A stretch of 64,000 bases of DNA from Natrarchaeobius oligotrophus (GTDB lineage: Archaea > Halobacteriota > Halobacteria > Halobacteriales > Natrialbaceae), in NCBI RefSeq assembly GCF_003841465.1, contig NZ_REFZ01000007.1:176510-240509 (forward strand), read 5' to 3'. This document shows positions 7,613 through 17,247 of this stretch, piece after piece (the first letter of the stretch is position 1; every line of letters begins with the position of its first letter). The notes beneath the pieces are model-generated. The model had not been told where the DNA came from, did not search any database, and saw nothing but the letters and a program-made list of their open reading frames with translations. Made by a program: the position numbers and the translations under genes.

Positions 7613-10600
7613 ATGGCCGTCGAGGACGATCCAGCCACGGGGACCACACTCGACCACGCTTGGCGGACGAGCGACGCGGAAACCGCCCCGACGGATCGCG
7701 CGTCGCTGAAAGACGCACTCGAGGAGGCGTGTCGCGGCGAGGTCCGGTTCGACGAGTACGCGCGAGTCCTCTATGCGACCGACGGGAGCATCTACGGTGC
7801 ACAGCCGGCGGGCGTCGTCGTTCCGCGCGACGAAGACGACGTGCGGGCGGCGGTCGCCGTCGCGGCCGACCACGACGCGCCGGTGCTTCCCCGCGGAGCC
7901 GGCTCGTCGCTCGCCGGACAGGCGGTCGGCCCGGGTTGCGTCGTCCTCGACCTCTCGAGACACGTGGACGAGATTCTCGAGGTCGACCCCGACGCGAAGA
8001 CCGCGGTCGTCCAGCCGGGAGTCGTCCAGGACGACCTCGACGCCGCCCTCGAACCTCACGGGCTGAAGTTCGCACCCGATCCGGCCTCGTCCAACCGGGC
8101 GACGATCGGCGGCGGAATCGGTAACAACTCGACGGGGGCCCACTCGGTCCGGTACGGCATCACGGACGCCTACGTCGACGAGTGTCGGGTCGTGCTCGCC
8201 GACGGCTCGGTGATCCGCACCCGCGACGTCGTGATCGACGGCGACGAGTGGAATCGGATCGTCGCCAAGGACGACCTCGAGGCCGAGATCTACCGGACCG
8301 TCCGGGCGGTCGTCGAGGAGAACCGAGTCGAGATCGAGACGCGGTATCCCGATCTCGAGCGCTGCGTCAGCGGCTACAACCTCCAGAAGGTGATCCGAAC
8401 CGCCGACGGCGAGACGACCGACGATCTCACCGACGACCAAACCGACCTCGCCGACGGGTCGGACGCCGAGGGCGAGCGCATCATCAACCTCTCGAAGCTC
8501 CTCGTCGGGGCCGAGGGAACTCTCGGCGTCGTCACCGAGGCGACGCTCTCGCTCGTCACCCGGCCCGAGGAGACCGCGTTATTGCTCTGTTGGTACGACG
8601 ACCTCGTCGAAGCGCTCGCGGCCGTCCCCGAGGCGCTCGCGCTCGAGCCGAGCGCCGTCGAGTTGATGGACGACGAGGTGTTCAGGTTGGCCGCCGATTC
8701 CCCCGAGTACGCCGAGTACGTCGCGCCGATTCCCGACGATGCCGCGGCGACCCTGATGCTCGAGTTCGACTCCGAGGTGTTCGACGACCTCCCCGCTGCG
8801 GTGTCGGAGGCCAGCGGGAAACTCGTGGAGAGGGGATCGGCGTTCGGCGCGCTCGAGGCGTTCTCCGTCGAGGATCAGGCGCGACTGTGGAAGCTGCGCA
8901 AGGCCGCGATACCGCTGTTGATGAGTATGGAGGGCGATCCGAAGCCGTATCCGTTCGTCGAGGACGCCTCCGTGCCGCCGGACGAGCTGGCCGAGTACGT
9001 CGTCGGTTTCGAGGAGATTCTCCGGGACCACGAGACGACGGCCGCCTACTTCGCTCACGCGGGCGCCGGCACCCTCCACATCCGGCCGGTGTTGAACCTC
9101 AAAGAGGACGACGGCGTCGAAACGATGCGTTCGATCGCCGAGGACGTCACCTCGCTGGCACTCGAACACGGCGGCGCGTTCTCCGGAGAGCACGGCGACG
9201 GCCTCGCGCGCACGGAGTTCAACCCCAGGCTGTACGGCCCGGACCTCTGGGCGGCGTTCAAGGAGGTGAAGTCGGCGTTCGATCCGGACTGGCTGTTGAA
9301 CCCGGGGAAGGTCGTCTACCGAGACGACGATCCCACTGAGATGACCGATCACCTCCGGTACGGAGCGGACTACGCCTCGCTCGAGCCGCGAACGGCGCTC
9401 GACTTCGACGACGACGGCGGTTTCTCCCACCTCGTCGAACTCTGTAACGGCTGTGGGACCTGCCGGCGGACGGACGGTGACGTGATGTGTCCGACCTACC
9501 GGGCGACCGGCGAGGAGATCGCCACGACTCGCGGTCGGGCGAACCTCCTTCGGGCGGCGATCAGCGGCGAGATCGACTCCGAGGAGCTGTACAGCGATCG
9601 GTTCCACGAGGAGGTGCTCGATCTCTGTATCGGCTGCAAGGGGTGCCAGAGCGACTGTCCGACCGGGGTCGACCTCGCGAAGCTGAAAGCCGAACTGAAA
9701 CGCCAACGTCTCGAGCGGGAGGGGGCGTCGCTGCGCGAGCGACTGTTCGCGAACGTCGACCGGCTCGCGTCGCTCGCCAGCGCGGCCGCGCCGCTTTCGA
9801 ACCTCGCTCCGGCGCTGCCCGGCTCGAGGACCGTTCTCGATCGAATCGTCGGAATCGCGCCGGAGCGGACGCTGCCGGCGTTCCAGCGCGAGAGCCTCGT
9901 CTCGTGGTTCGACGACCGCGGGCCCGCGGTGGCCCGCGAACGGGCGACGGATCGCGTCGTCCTCTATCCCGACACGTACGCGAACTACTCCGATTCGAGC
10001 CCCGGGCGGGCCGCCGTCGCCGTCCTCGAGGCCGCGGGCGTTCACGTCGCGGTGGCGGATCTCGGACCGACCGGGCGTGCGGCGTACTCCCAGGGGATGC
10101 TCGGGACGGCCACCGAGCGCGGACTGGCGCTGCTCGAAGACCTCGAGCGGTACGTCGATCGCGGCTGGTCGGTCGTCTTCGTCGAACCCTCGGACTCGTC
10201 GATGGTCGTCGACGAGTACCGCTCGCTGCTCTCGGGCGAGGTGGCCGACGCGCGACTCGAGGCGCTCGCGGCGAACACGTACGACGTCTGTGAGTTCCTC
10301 GACCGGCGTCGGCTCGACGAGCGGATCGAATTCGACGTCGGCGACGCCGGTCCGCTCGTCTACCACGGTCACTGCCACCAGAAAGCCCGCGGAACCGACC
10401 ACCACCCGGTCGCAGTTCTCAGGCGCGCGGGCTACGCGGTCGAGCCGGTCGACTCCGGCTGCTGTGGCATGGCCGGCAGCTTCGGTTACGAGCGCGAACA
10501 CTACGACCTCTCGCGGTCGATCGGCGAGCTGCTTCGGGGCCAACTCGAGGACGCGTTCGGCCACGCTTCGTCTTCGCCGAGGGACGCCGCGCCGTCCGGT

Positions 10601-10828
10601 TTCGAGACGAGCGACCGCAACCGATCGGCGGTCGTCGCCCCGGGCGTCTCCTGTCGGACGCAGGTCGGTGACTTCGACGGCTACGACCGACCCGACCACC
10701 CGATCGAGGCGCTCGCTCGCGCCCTCGAGACCGACTCCGGAGGCGACGAGAACGTCGGTGACGGACGGGCGACGGGCCGCCGGACCCGGGGTGGCGACGC
10801 CGGAACGCCGCAGAAACGAACGATTTAG
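7613..10828 (+). CDS. FAD-binding and (Fe-S)-binding oxidoreductase (GlcD-GlpC fusion, D-lactate dehydrogenase-like)
   Basis: A 1071-residue fusion. Residues about 60-300 form a PCMH/VAO-type FAD domain (PRGAGSSLAGQAVGPG; ATIGGGIGNNSTGAHSVRYG). Residues 300-560 are the FAD-oxidase C domain, ending GDGLARTEFNPRLYG and LLNPGKV. Then come two 4Fe-4S motifs (CNGCGTCRRTDGDVMCPTYR and CIGCKGCQSDCPTGVD) and two heterodisulfide-reductase-like CCG segments (GHCHQKA; CCGMAGSFGYE). Haloarchaeal homologues are annotated as D-lactate or glycolate dehydrogenases feeding electrons to quinone; the substrate cannot be read from sequence. A TATA-like CTTTATCC lies 30 bases before the ATG, suggesting a leaderless mRNA. 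Confidence 0.9.
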   Translation: MAVEDDPATGTTLDHAWRTSDAETAPTDRASLKDALEEACRGEVRFDEYARVLYATDGSIYGAQPAGVVVPRDEDDVRAAVAVAADHDAPVLPRGAGSSLAGQAVGPGCVVLDLSRHVDEILEVDPDAKTAVVQPGVVQDDLDAALEPHGLKFAPDPASSNRATIGGGIGNNSTGAHSVRYGITDAYVDECRVVLADGSVIRTRDVVIDGDEWNRIVAKDDLEAEIYRTVRAVVEENRVEIETRYPDLERCVSGYNLQKVIRTADGETTDDLTDDQTDLADGSDAEGERIINLSKLLVGAEGTLGVVTEATLSLVTRPEETALLLCWYDDLVEALAAVPEALALEPSAVELMDDEVFRLAADSPEYAEYVAPIPDDAAATLMLEFDSEVFDDLPAAVSEASGKLVERGSAFGALEAFSVEDQARLWKLRKAAIPLLMSMEGDPKPYPFVEDASVPPDELAEYVVGFEEILRDHETTAAYFAHAGAGTLHIRPVLNLKEDDGVETMRSIAEDVTSLALEHGGAFSGEHGDGLARTEFNPRLYGPDLWAAFKEVKSAFDPDWLLNPGKVVYRDDDPTEMTDHLRYGADYASLEPRTALDFDDDGGFSHLVELCNGCGTCRRTDGDVMCPTYRATGEEIATTRGRANLLRAAISGEIDSEELYSDRFHEEVLDLCIGCKGCQSDCPTGVDLAKLKAELKRQRLEREGASLRERLFANVDRLASLASAAAPLSNLAPALPGSRTVLDRIVGIAPERTLPAFQRESLVSWFDDRGPAVARERATDRVVLYPDTYANYSDSSPGRAAVAVLEAAGVHVAVADLGPTGRAAYSQGMLGTATERGLALLEDLERYVDRGWSVVFVEPSDSSMVVDEYRSLLSGEVADARLEALAANTYDVCEFLDRRRLDERIEFDVGDAGPLVYHGHCHQKARGTDHHPVAVLRRAGYAVEPVDSGCCGMAGSFGYEREHYDLSRSIGELLRGQLEDAFGHASSSPRDAAPSGFETSDRNRSAVVAPGVSCRTQVGDFDGYDRPDHPIEALARALETDSGGDENVGDGRATGRRTRGGDAGTPQKRTI

Positions 10829-10854
10829 GCGCTCGAAGGCGATAGCCACGGCGT

Positions 10855-11121
10855 ATGCCCGTTCCGAAATCCGAGTTCGACAGCTTGCCACCGTGTGACT
10901 TCTACACGCCGGCGGAACTCCTCGAGGCCGACCAGATGTACACGGTCTACGAGATCGCGCGGCTCCTGCAGGGACTCGAGCCCGACGCCGAGATCGATCG
11001 CGAGACCGAAGACGTCCTGCTGGACTGGGCGATCCCGTGGATCATGACCAACGCCGACGAACTCGTGGTCGCCGAGCCGCGAAACGACGACGAACCCGGC
11101 TACTACGGTCTGGCGGAATGA
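10855..11121 (+). CDS. conserved haloarchaeal protein (probably DUF5827)
   Basis: An 88-residue acidic soluble protein. The segment DFYTPAELLEADQMYTVYEIARLLQGL and the C-terminal AEPRNDDEPGYYGLAE match a family I recall as DUF5827, found only in haloarchaea and of unknown function. Its stop overlaps the start of the P-loop protein at 11118 (ATGA), so the two are translated together and may act together. Confidence 0.75.
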   Translation: MPVPKSEFDSLPPCDFYTPAELLEADQMYTVYEIARLLQGLEPDAEIDRETEDVLLDWAIPWIMTNADELVVAEPRNDDEPGYYGLAE

Positions 11122-11981
11122 TCTTGCTGGTCGTCGGTGCCGACCGCGTCGACGCCGGCAAGACGACGTTCTCGGTCGGCCTGCTCGAGCGGACCGGCGC
11201 GGTCGGCTCCAAACCCCGCGCGGGGAACGACTACTGGTTCGACCACGACGACTGCCGGCGCGCGCTCTCGGACGGACGCCTGTACGGCAAGGACGCCCGC
11301 CGACTCGCTCGAGCCGAGGGCCGGTCGCGAGATCCCGAGGCGCTCAACCCTGTCCACCGCCTGTGGCGGCCCGCTCCCGGCGGCGGCAACGGACTGCTCG
11401 GCAGGGCCGACCGCGAGTTTCTCGTCGACAGGGTCGGCCGCCCCGAATCCGCCGGCGGCGACGGAACGACGCTCGTCCGGAACGCCACGGCCGACGTGCC
11501 CGCGGCGGTCGCCGACGCGCTGGCACTCGAGGAGGCGATCGCCGTCGAAACCGTCGACGAACTCGACGACGTCGCCAGGGAGCTGTACGTACCCCAGTTC
11601 GAGCGCCTTGCCGCAACGCTCGAGTCGGCTCCCATCGCCGTCGTCGAATCGTACGCCGACATCGCGAGGCCGCTGCAGTCGCTCGATCCGGCGTCGGTCG
11701 CCGCGGTCGCCGCCGTCGAACCGGGTCGGGCGCGGATCTACCCCGGCGATCGCTACTGTCGAGCCTGCGAGATCGCCAGCTCGAGCCCGAAAGACGGTCG
11801 GCTCGAAAAGCGCGTGCCGGACGTCCTCGAGTACCTCGATCCGCCCGAGCGGGTGAAACTCCCCGCCCTCGGCGGAGACGAACGGACCGATCCCGAACGC
11901 GTCGCTCGCGCGTACGGGTCCGCGTACGACGCGCTGCTGGATGCTGCCGGACGGTCGGCGAACGACGGGATCGGTGCGTGA
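11118..11981 (+). CDS. P-loop ATPase-like protein (dethiobiotin-synthase-like fold)
   Basis: A 287-residue protein starting MILLVVGADRVDAGKTTFSVGLL: a beta strand followed by a P-loop with AGKTT, close to the deviant P-loops of dethiobiotin synthetase and related MinD/BioD ATPases. The following KPRAGNDYWFD segment resembles the substrate-side loop of that fold. A pair of Cys (YCRACE, about residue 216-219) near the C-terminus could bind metal. It is translationally coupled to the small gene before it. No pathway is visible; the name ATPase is as far as the sequence goes. Confidence 0.75.
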   Translation: MILLVVGADRVDAGKTTFSVGLLERTGAVGSKPRAGNDYWFDHDDCRRALSDGRLYGKDARRLARAEGRSRDPEALNPVHRLWRPAPGGGNGLLGRADREFLVDRVGRPESAGGDGTTLVRNATADVPAAVADALALEEAIAVETVDELDDVARELYVPQFERLAATLESAPIAVVESYADIARPLQSLDPASVAAVAAVEPGRARIYPGDRYCRACEIASSSPKDGRLEKRVPDVLEYLDPPERVKLPALGGDERTDPERVARAYGSAYDALLDAAGRSANDGIGA

Positions 11982-12149
11982 CCCTCCCAACGGACGAATC
12001 GGGCGCACCTGACCGAGCGCGGAATCGCTCGAGCGCGTTCCGGGCCGAGCAGTCGTCGACGTCGCGTGGTCTGACTCGAGGCCGTTGCGACAGTGCACCT
12101 CGAGGCGGTCGCGACGACGGGGGCCGAATCGACGACGGCGTCGGATCAC

Positions 12150-12171
12150 AGCGGTTAAGACCACCCGGTGG
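12150..12171 (+). promoter_or_regulatory. promoter with perfect inverted repeat before the thiamine-type ABC operon
   Basis: A TATA-like GGTTAAGA (12153-12160) lies about 30 bases before the ATG at 12184. Directly after it is CCACC-C-GGTGG (12161-12171), a perfect 5+5 inverted repeat placed between TATA box and start, where a repressor would block transcription. The remaining 11982-12149 shows nothing else. Confidence 0.45.
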
Positions 12172-12183
12172 AACAACCGTGTA

Positions 12184-13347
12184 ATGAGACGACGAACGTT
12201 CGTCGGTGCTGTCGGTGGAACAGCGACGCTCGGTGTTGCGGGCTGTCTGACGCGGGACGGAAACGGGAACGGAAACGGAGGATCGGGATCGGACGACGGA
12301 TCCGACGATCCGTCGACGGACGATTCGGCCGCCGACGGATCGGACGGAGAGTCGCTTTCGGGAACGCTCGAGGTCGTCACCTACGAGTCGATGATCGACG
12401 GCGAGAATCCCGCCGGTCCCTGGCTCAAAGACGCGTTCGAGGACGCCCACCCTGACGTCGAACTCGAGTGGACGCTGCTGCCCGACGGCGGTATCAACCA
12501 CTACATCCAGCGCGCCGAGCAGGGCGCCGAGATCGATCCCGACGTTTACCTCGGGTTGAATATCGACGACCTGGTCGCGGTCGACGACAACCTGGAGGAC
12601 GGCGGCCTGTTCGCCGAACTCGAAACTGACCGGGTCGATCGAGCCGACCGCATCCGCGATGGACTCGACATGGGCGACCCTCACGGCCGCGTGCTCGCGT
12701 ACGACACGGGCTATATCAGCCTCGTCTACGACGAAAGCGAAGTCGACGAGCCGGAGACGTTCGACGACCTGACCGAACCCGAGTACGAGGACGCGCTGCT
12801 CGCACAGAACGCACAGACGTCGGCTCCCGGGCAGGCGTTCCTGTTGTGGACGATCGACGCCTACGGCGAGGACGGCTACCTCGACTACTGGCGCGATCTG
12901 CAGGACAACGGCGTTCGCATCCTGGACGACTGGTCGGATTCGTACTACGGCGCGTACATGGAAGAGGAACGACCGATGGTCGTCTCTTACTCGACCGATC
13001 AGGTGTTCGCCGTCGCGGAGGGCAACGACCTGACGCGACACCAGGTCGGCTTCCTCAACGAACAGGGCTACGCGAACCCAGAGGGAATGGCCGTCTTCGA
13101 GGCCACGGAAAACGCGGAGGTCGCGTACGCCTTCTTCGATTTCGTCCTCTCGAACGAGGCCCAGGCCGAGATCGCCGAGCGCAACGTCCAGTTCCCGGCC
13201 GTCGAATCGGAGTACGTCGACCTCGACGACGAGTTCGACGAGTACGCCCACGTCCCGCCGGAGGCGGTGACGGTCGGCTACGACGAGCTTCGCGGTACCC
13301 TGGACGGCTGGGTCGACGACTGGGCCCGCGAAATCGCGAGCCAGTAA
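12184..13347 (+). CDS. thiamine-type ABC transporter substrate-binding lipoprotein
   Basis: A 387-residue extracytoplasmic binding protein. It starts MRRRTFVGAVGG with twin Arg and has a lipobox GVAGC (Cys 21), so it is a Tat-exported lipoprotein, followed by a Gly/Asn/Asp linker. The mature part starts GTLEVVTYESM, has TSAPGQAFLLWTIDAYGEDG and an SYYGAYMEEERPMVVSYSTD segment, the pattern of the TbpA/ThiB thiamine-binding family. Iron-binding relatives are the alternative. The ATG after the TATA box is chosen over upstream in-frame codons because the signal peptide begins there. The permease follows after 15 bases. Confidence 0.85.
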   Translation: MRRRTFVGAVGGTATLGVAGCLTRDGNGNGNGGSGSDDGSDDPSTDDSAADGSDGESLSGTLEVVTYESMIDGENPAGPWLKDAFEDAHPDVELEWTLLPDGGINHYIQRAEQGAEIDPDVYLGLNIDDLVAVDDNLEDGGLFAELETDRVDRADRIRDGLDMGDPHGRVLAYDTGYISLVYDESEVDEPETFDDLTEPEYEDALLAQNAQTSAPGQAFLLWTIDAYGEDGYLDYWRDLQDNGVRILDDWSDSYYGAYMEEERPMVVSYSTDQVFAVAEGNDLTRHQVGFLNEQGYANPEGMAVFEATENAEVAYAFFDFVLSNEAQAEIAERNVQFPAVESEYVDLDDEFDEYAHVPPEAVTVGYDELRGTLDGWVDDWAREIASQ

Positions 13348-13362
13348 CCACCCGTTCCAGCC

Positions 13363-15255
13363 GTGTCCCCAGCCGGTCGCACCGTCTTCGTCGATCGCGC
13401 CAGGGACTGCCTCGAGCGGCGCGCGCTCTGGCTGACCGCGCTGGCGACCGCCGCGGTGCTCGTCGCGATGCTGTATCTCCCCGTCAGCATCGTCTTCGCG
13501 AACGCGATCCTCGCCGACGGCGCGGTGACGCTCGAGCACTTCGCGGACGTCCTGACTGACCCGTTCTACGTCGGCGTCCTCGCAGACGTCTTCGCCGATC
13601 CGCTCGCGATCGGAACCCACCTCGCCTCGCTCGCGGGGTGGCTCGGCGCGATTTCGCTCTCGATCTCGCTCGAGTATCCGATTCCCGGCACCGACGTTCC
13701 GATCCCCTGGCTCGCAGTCGAGACGCCGGGCGTTCGGACGGGACTGTTCGGATTTACCGCCTATCAGGCCGCGCTCTCGACCGTCGCGAGCGTCGCACTC
13801 GGCCTGCCGGCGGCCTACGTCCTCGCGAACTACGAGTTCGCCGGCCGCCGGACGCTCCGGTCGCTGACCATCGTCCCGTTCGTCCTCCCCGGCATCATGG
13901 TCGCGGTCGGCTTCTACGCGATGTTCGGACGCGCGGGAACGCTCAACTCGATCCTCGGCGTCGTCGGCCTCGGCCCGTTCCCGTTCGTCGAGACGAACCC
14001 GCTCGCGATCGTCGTGCTGGCTCACGCGTTCTACAACGCGCCGCTGGTCGCACGGATCACCGTCGCCGCCTGGGAGTCGGTCGACCGCCGCGCGGTCGAG
14101 ACCGCCCGGAGCCTCGGAGCCGGCGAACGTCGAGCGTTTCGCGACGTCGTCGTGCCGCAGCTGGCTCCCGCGATCCTCACCGGCGCGCTGTTGACGTTCA
14201 TCTTCACGTTTATGACGTTCCCGATCGTGCTCGCGCTGGGCGGGCTGGGGCTCGCAACGGTCGAAGTCTGGATCTACGATCGCATCCAGCGTCTCGACTA
14301 CGCCGAAGCGGCGACGCTCGCGGTCCTCGAGACGATACTCTCGCTCGGGCTGACCTACGCCTACCTCCGGTACGAATCCGCCCAGGCCGGCTTCTCCCGG
14401 GCCGCGACCGATCGTCCGAGGGAGGCACTCTTTCCGGATCTCGAGACGATGCTCTCGCCGAAACGACTCGCGATCGGCGCCTACGGAGTCGTCGCGCTCG
14501 TCGTCTTCGTCGGCCCGATGGCGAGTCTCGTCGTCGGGAGTTTCACCGACGGTTCCGGGTTCACGCTGCGAAATTACGCCTTCCTGCTCGAGCGCCAGCT
14601 CGACGGTGCGAGCTTCCAGACGCGACCCCTGCCCGCGATCCGAAACTCGCTTCTGTTCGGCCTCGCGACCCTTCTCGTCGCGGTTCCGATGGGCGTGGTG
14701 ATCTCGGTGCTGACGGTGCGCGCCGGCCGTAGCGGCACCGTCGTCGACACGCTCGCGATGCTCCCGCTCGCGGTCAGCGGCATCGTCTTCGGGATCGGTC
14801 TCCTGCAGGGGCTCGTCTTCGGTATCGCGCTTCCCGGCGGCTGGCGACTCCAGATCACCGGCGCGGTCGCCATCGTCGCCGCCCACGCGGTCGCCGCCTA
14901 CCCGTTCGTCACCAGAAACGTCTCGCCGCTGCTGTCGAGTCTCGACCCGGCGATGGTCGAGTCCGCCCGCGCGCTCGGCGCGTCGCGCTACCGCGCGCTG
15001 ATCGACGTCGAGCTGCCGCTGGTCGCAAGCGGCATCGTCGCCGGGGCGGCGTTCGCCTTCGCCATCTCGATCGGCGAGTTCTCTTCGACGGTGATTTTGG
15101 CCAGCGGGAGCGAGAGCTACACGATGCCGGTCGCGGTCGAGCGGTACCTGGGTCGGCGTTCCGGACCAGCGATCGCCATGGGAACGCTGTTGCTCGTCGT
15201 CACCGCGGTCAGCTTCGTCGTCATCGAACGCGTCGGCGGGAGGTACGAACTGTGA
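13363..15255 (+). CDS. ABC transporter permease, duplicated MetI type (ThiP-like)
   Basis: A 630-residue permease made of two fused MetI-type halves with about 12 membrane helices. Each half ends in an EAA coupling loop: VETARSLGAGERRAFRDVVVPQLAP (about 244-268) and VESARALGASRYRALIDVELPLVASG (about 530-555). This two-in-one form is characteristic of ThiP and FbpB-type permeases. The start is GTG. The stop overlaps the start of the ATPase gene by four bases. The first half has an unusually long loop after its first helix (about 50-120). Confidence 0.88.
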   Translation: MSPAGRTVFVDRARDCLERRALWLTALATAAVLVAMLYLPVSIVFANAILADGAVTLEHFADVLTDPFYVGVLADVFADPLAIGTHLASLAGWLGAISLSISLEYPIPGTDVPIPWLAVETPGVRTGLFGFTAYQAALSTVASVALGLPAAYVLANYEFAGRRTLRSLTIVPFVLPGIMVAVGFYAMFGRAGTLNSILGVVGLGPFPFVETNPLAIVVLAHAFYNAPLVARITVAAWESVDRRAVETARSLGAGERRAFRDVVVPQLAPAILTGALLTFIFTFMTFPIVLALGGLGLATVEVWIYDRIQRLDYAEAATLAVLETILSLGLTYAYLRYESAQAGFSRAATDRPREALFPDLETMLSPKRLAIGAYGVVALVVFVGPMASLVVGSFTDGSGFTLRNYAFLLERQLDGASFQTRPLPAIRNSLLFGLATLLVAVPMGVVISVLTVRAGRSGTVVDTLAMLPLAVSGIVFGIGLLQGLVFGIALPGGWRLQITGAVAIVAAHAVAAYPFVTRNVSPLLSSLDPAMVESARALGASRYRALIDVELPLVASGIVAGAAFAFAISIGEFSSTVILASGSESYTMPVAVERYLGRRSGPAIAMGTLLLVVTAVSFVVIERVGGRYEL

Positions 15256-16325
15256 CCGAACTCCGACTCGAGGGCGTCTCCAAGCGCTACGGGGATCGCG
15301 ACGACGGGACGACCGCGTTGTGCTCCGTCGACCTGACCGTCCGCGACGGCGAGTTCTTCACCCTCGTCGGTCCGTCAGGCTGCGGGAAAACGACCACGCT
15401 GCGGACCGTCGCCGGCTTCGAAACGCCGACCGAAGGAACCGTCTCGTTCGACGGCGAGTCGATGACCGACGTCCCGCCGGAACGTCGCGACGTCGGCGTC
15501 GTCTTCCAGAGCTACGCGCTCTTTCCGCACATGACCGTCGCCGAAAACGTCGGCTACGGCCTCCAGTTTCGGGAATCAACGGAGAGAAAGCCGACGGACG
15601 AGCGCGTCGACGAACTGCTCGAGTTGGTCGACCTCTCGGGGATGGGCGAGCGCTCGCCCGATCAGCTCTCGGGCGGCCAACAACAGCGCGTCGCGCTCGC
15701 TCGAGCGCTCGCGCCCGAGCCCGACCTCCTGTTGCTCGACGAGCCGATGAGCGCACTCGACGCCCGCCTCAGGGAGTCGCTTCGCTTACAGCTCAAGCGA
15801 ATCCAGTCCGCCCTCGAGATCACGACCGTCTACGTCACCCACGACCAGGCGGAGGCACTCGCCGTCTCAGACCGGCTCGCGGTGATGAACCGGGGCCGGC
15901 TCGAACAGGTCGGGACGCCACAGGAGATCTATCACGAGCCGGAGACGCGGTTCGTCGCGGAGTTCGTCGGCGACAACAACGTCTTCGACGGGACCGTTCG
16001 CGCGACGAACGACGGGCGGACGACGGTGGCCGTCGGCGACGCCACGTTCGAACTCGCCTCGCCCGCGGTCGACGGCGGCGCGCTCGAGTCGGCGGCGTCG
16101 GCCGACGATCGGGATCGATTCGGCTTCTGCGTGCGTCCGGACGCCCTCTCGCGGGATGCCGACCGAAACCGGTTCGACGTCACCGTCGAGACCTGCGAGT
16201 TTCTCGGCGAGAGCGTCCGCGTCCACGGGCGGTGGAACGAGCTGCCGATCGTGTTGCGTCTCTCGGACGTACCGGACGACGTGGTGACCGTCGGATTCGA
16301 TCCGGACGACGCCCACGTCCTCTGA
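15252..16325 (+). CDS. ABC transporter ATP-binding protein (ThiQ/PotA-like)
   Basis: A 357-residue ATPase driving the adjacent permease. Walker A is GPSGCGKTT (about 38-46), the Q-loop FQSYALFPHMTV, the signature LSGGQQQRV (about 138), Walker B LLLLDEPMSALD and the switch His in YVTHDQAEA. Residues after about 235 form a TOBE-like regulatory domain. Its GTG start overlaps the permease stop (GTGA). The operon SBP-permease-ATPase fits a thiamine or closely related importer; the TOBE domain is longer than in bacterial ThiQ. Confidence 0.9.
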   Translation: MTELRLEGVSKRYGDRDDGTTALCSVDLTVRDGEFFTLVGPSGCGKTTTLRTVAGFETPTEGTVSFDGESMTDVPPERRDVGVVFQSYALFPHMTVAENVGYGLQFRESTERKPTDERVDELLELVDLSGMGERSPDQLSGGQQQRVALARALAPEPDLLLLDEPMSALDARLRESLRLQLKRIQSALEITTVYVTHDQAEALAVSDRLAVMNRGRLEQVGTPQEIYHEPETRFVAEFVGDNNVFDGTVRATNDGRTTVAVGDATFELASPAVDGGALESAASADDRDRFGFCVRPDALSRDADRNRFDVTVETCEFLGESVRVHGRWNELPIVLRLSDVPDDVVTVGFDPDDAHVL

Positions 16326-16451
16326 GCAGCGGTGTGGCGCGTTCGAACGACGTGATCCGGTGTGGTCGCGCTCGGACGAGATACTCACCGATTGGGATAC
16401 CGGAACGGAGGCGACGGCGTGAGCGCTCGGGAACCGACCGCGAAAGCGAGC

Positions 16452-17030
16452 TCAGACCTGTCGGGCCATCCGCGCCGAGAGTTCGACGTGATCGTACGGA
16501 TCGGTCGTCACGCTCGGCCCGTGGCCGGTGTGCATCTCGGCGAGCTCCTCGTCGATTCGTTCCAGGACGCGCTCGATGCTCTCGATCAGCGTTCGCCGGT
16601 CGCCTTCCTCGAGGTCGGTCCGACCGAAGCTCCCGTTCTGAAAGACCAGATCGCCCGCAAACAGTACGCCCGCCGATTCCGAGTACAGACAGACGTGATC
16701 GTCCTTGTGGCCGGGCGTGTGGAGAGCGACGTACTCGTGGTCACCGAGTCGGATCGTCTCTTCGTCGTCGATTTCGCGGTCGACGCCGTCGAACGACGGG
16801 TCGTACCCCCAGACGTCGACGTCGAAGGCGGTCGTCACCGCCTCGAGGTTGCCGACGTGATCGGGGTGAGTGTGCGTGAGGACGACGGCGTCGAGATCGT
16901 CGACGCGCGACCGAATCCGATCGACGACGTCGAAGTTCGCTCCCGGATCGATCAGCACCGTCCGCTCGCCCTCGACCAGGTAGACGTTGCTCGTAAACGC
17001 CCCTATCCCCGACGCCAGGTTGGTGATCAT
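16452..17030 (-). CDS. MBL-fold metallo-hydrolase
   Basis: A 192-residue single-domain metallo-beta-lactamase-fold hydrolase. The metal site motif THTHPDHVGN (about 52-61) is intact, with a further His in HTPGHKDDHVC and an Asp in FAGDLVFQNGSFGRTD; the C-terminal His is in HTGHGPS. GSFGRTDLEEGD resembles glyoxalase-II-like hydrolases, and the substrate is probably a thioester. It is convergent with the ABC operon. Confidence 0.88.
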   Translation of the reverse strand: MITNLASGIGAFTSNVYLVEGERTVLIDPGANFDVVDRIRSRVDDLDAVVLTHTHPDHVGNLEAVTTAFDVDVWGYDPSFDGVDREIDDEETIRLGDHEYVALHTPGHKDDHVCLYSESAGVLFAGDLVFQNGSFGRTDLEEGDRRTLIESIERVLERIDEELAEMHTGHGPSVTTDPYDHVELSARMARQV

Positions 17031-17247
17031 GGCCGCCGGTACGCGGTCGATCCGTTAGTGCGTATCGACATCGGTTTCCCCGGTCGAAACGTCCGCTGGT
17101 CGATCGATCCCTCGTCGGATCTCGCTCACGATTTCGAGGCGGGGATCGACGACCGCTCGAAAACGGCACTTTCCCGTCGAGCGCAGCGCGATCGGATCGC
17201 ACCCGTATTCACAAGGATTTTTAGCTCCGGCACGTAGTGGTAGACGA

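Noticed and set aside
8579..10891. Minus-strand frame of 770 codons opposite the FAD/Fe-S gene
   Set aside because: Arg/Val-rich mirror of a real high-GC gene. The plus strand has all the expected domains.
12000..12183. TPP riboswitch before the thiamine-type ABC operon
   Set aside because: No CTGAGA-type core or conserved helix was found; only a short inverted repeat lies there.
11344..14886. Minus-strand frame of 1180 codons opposite the thiamine-type ABC genes
   Set aside because: Low-complexity Arg/Glu/Asp antisense of certain genes, with no domain.
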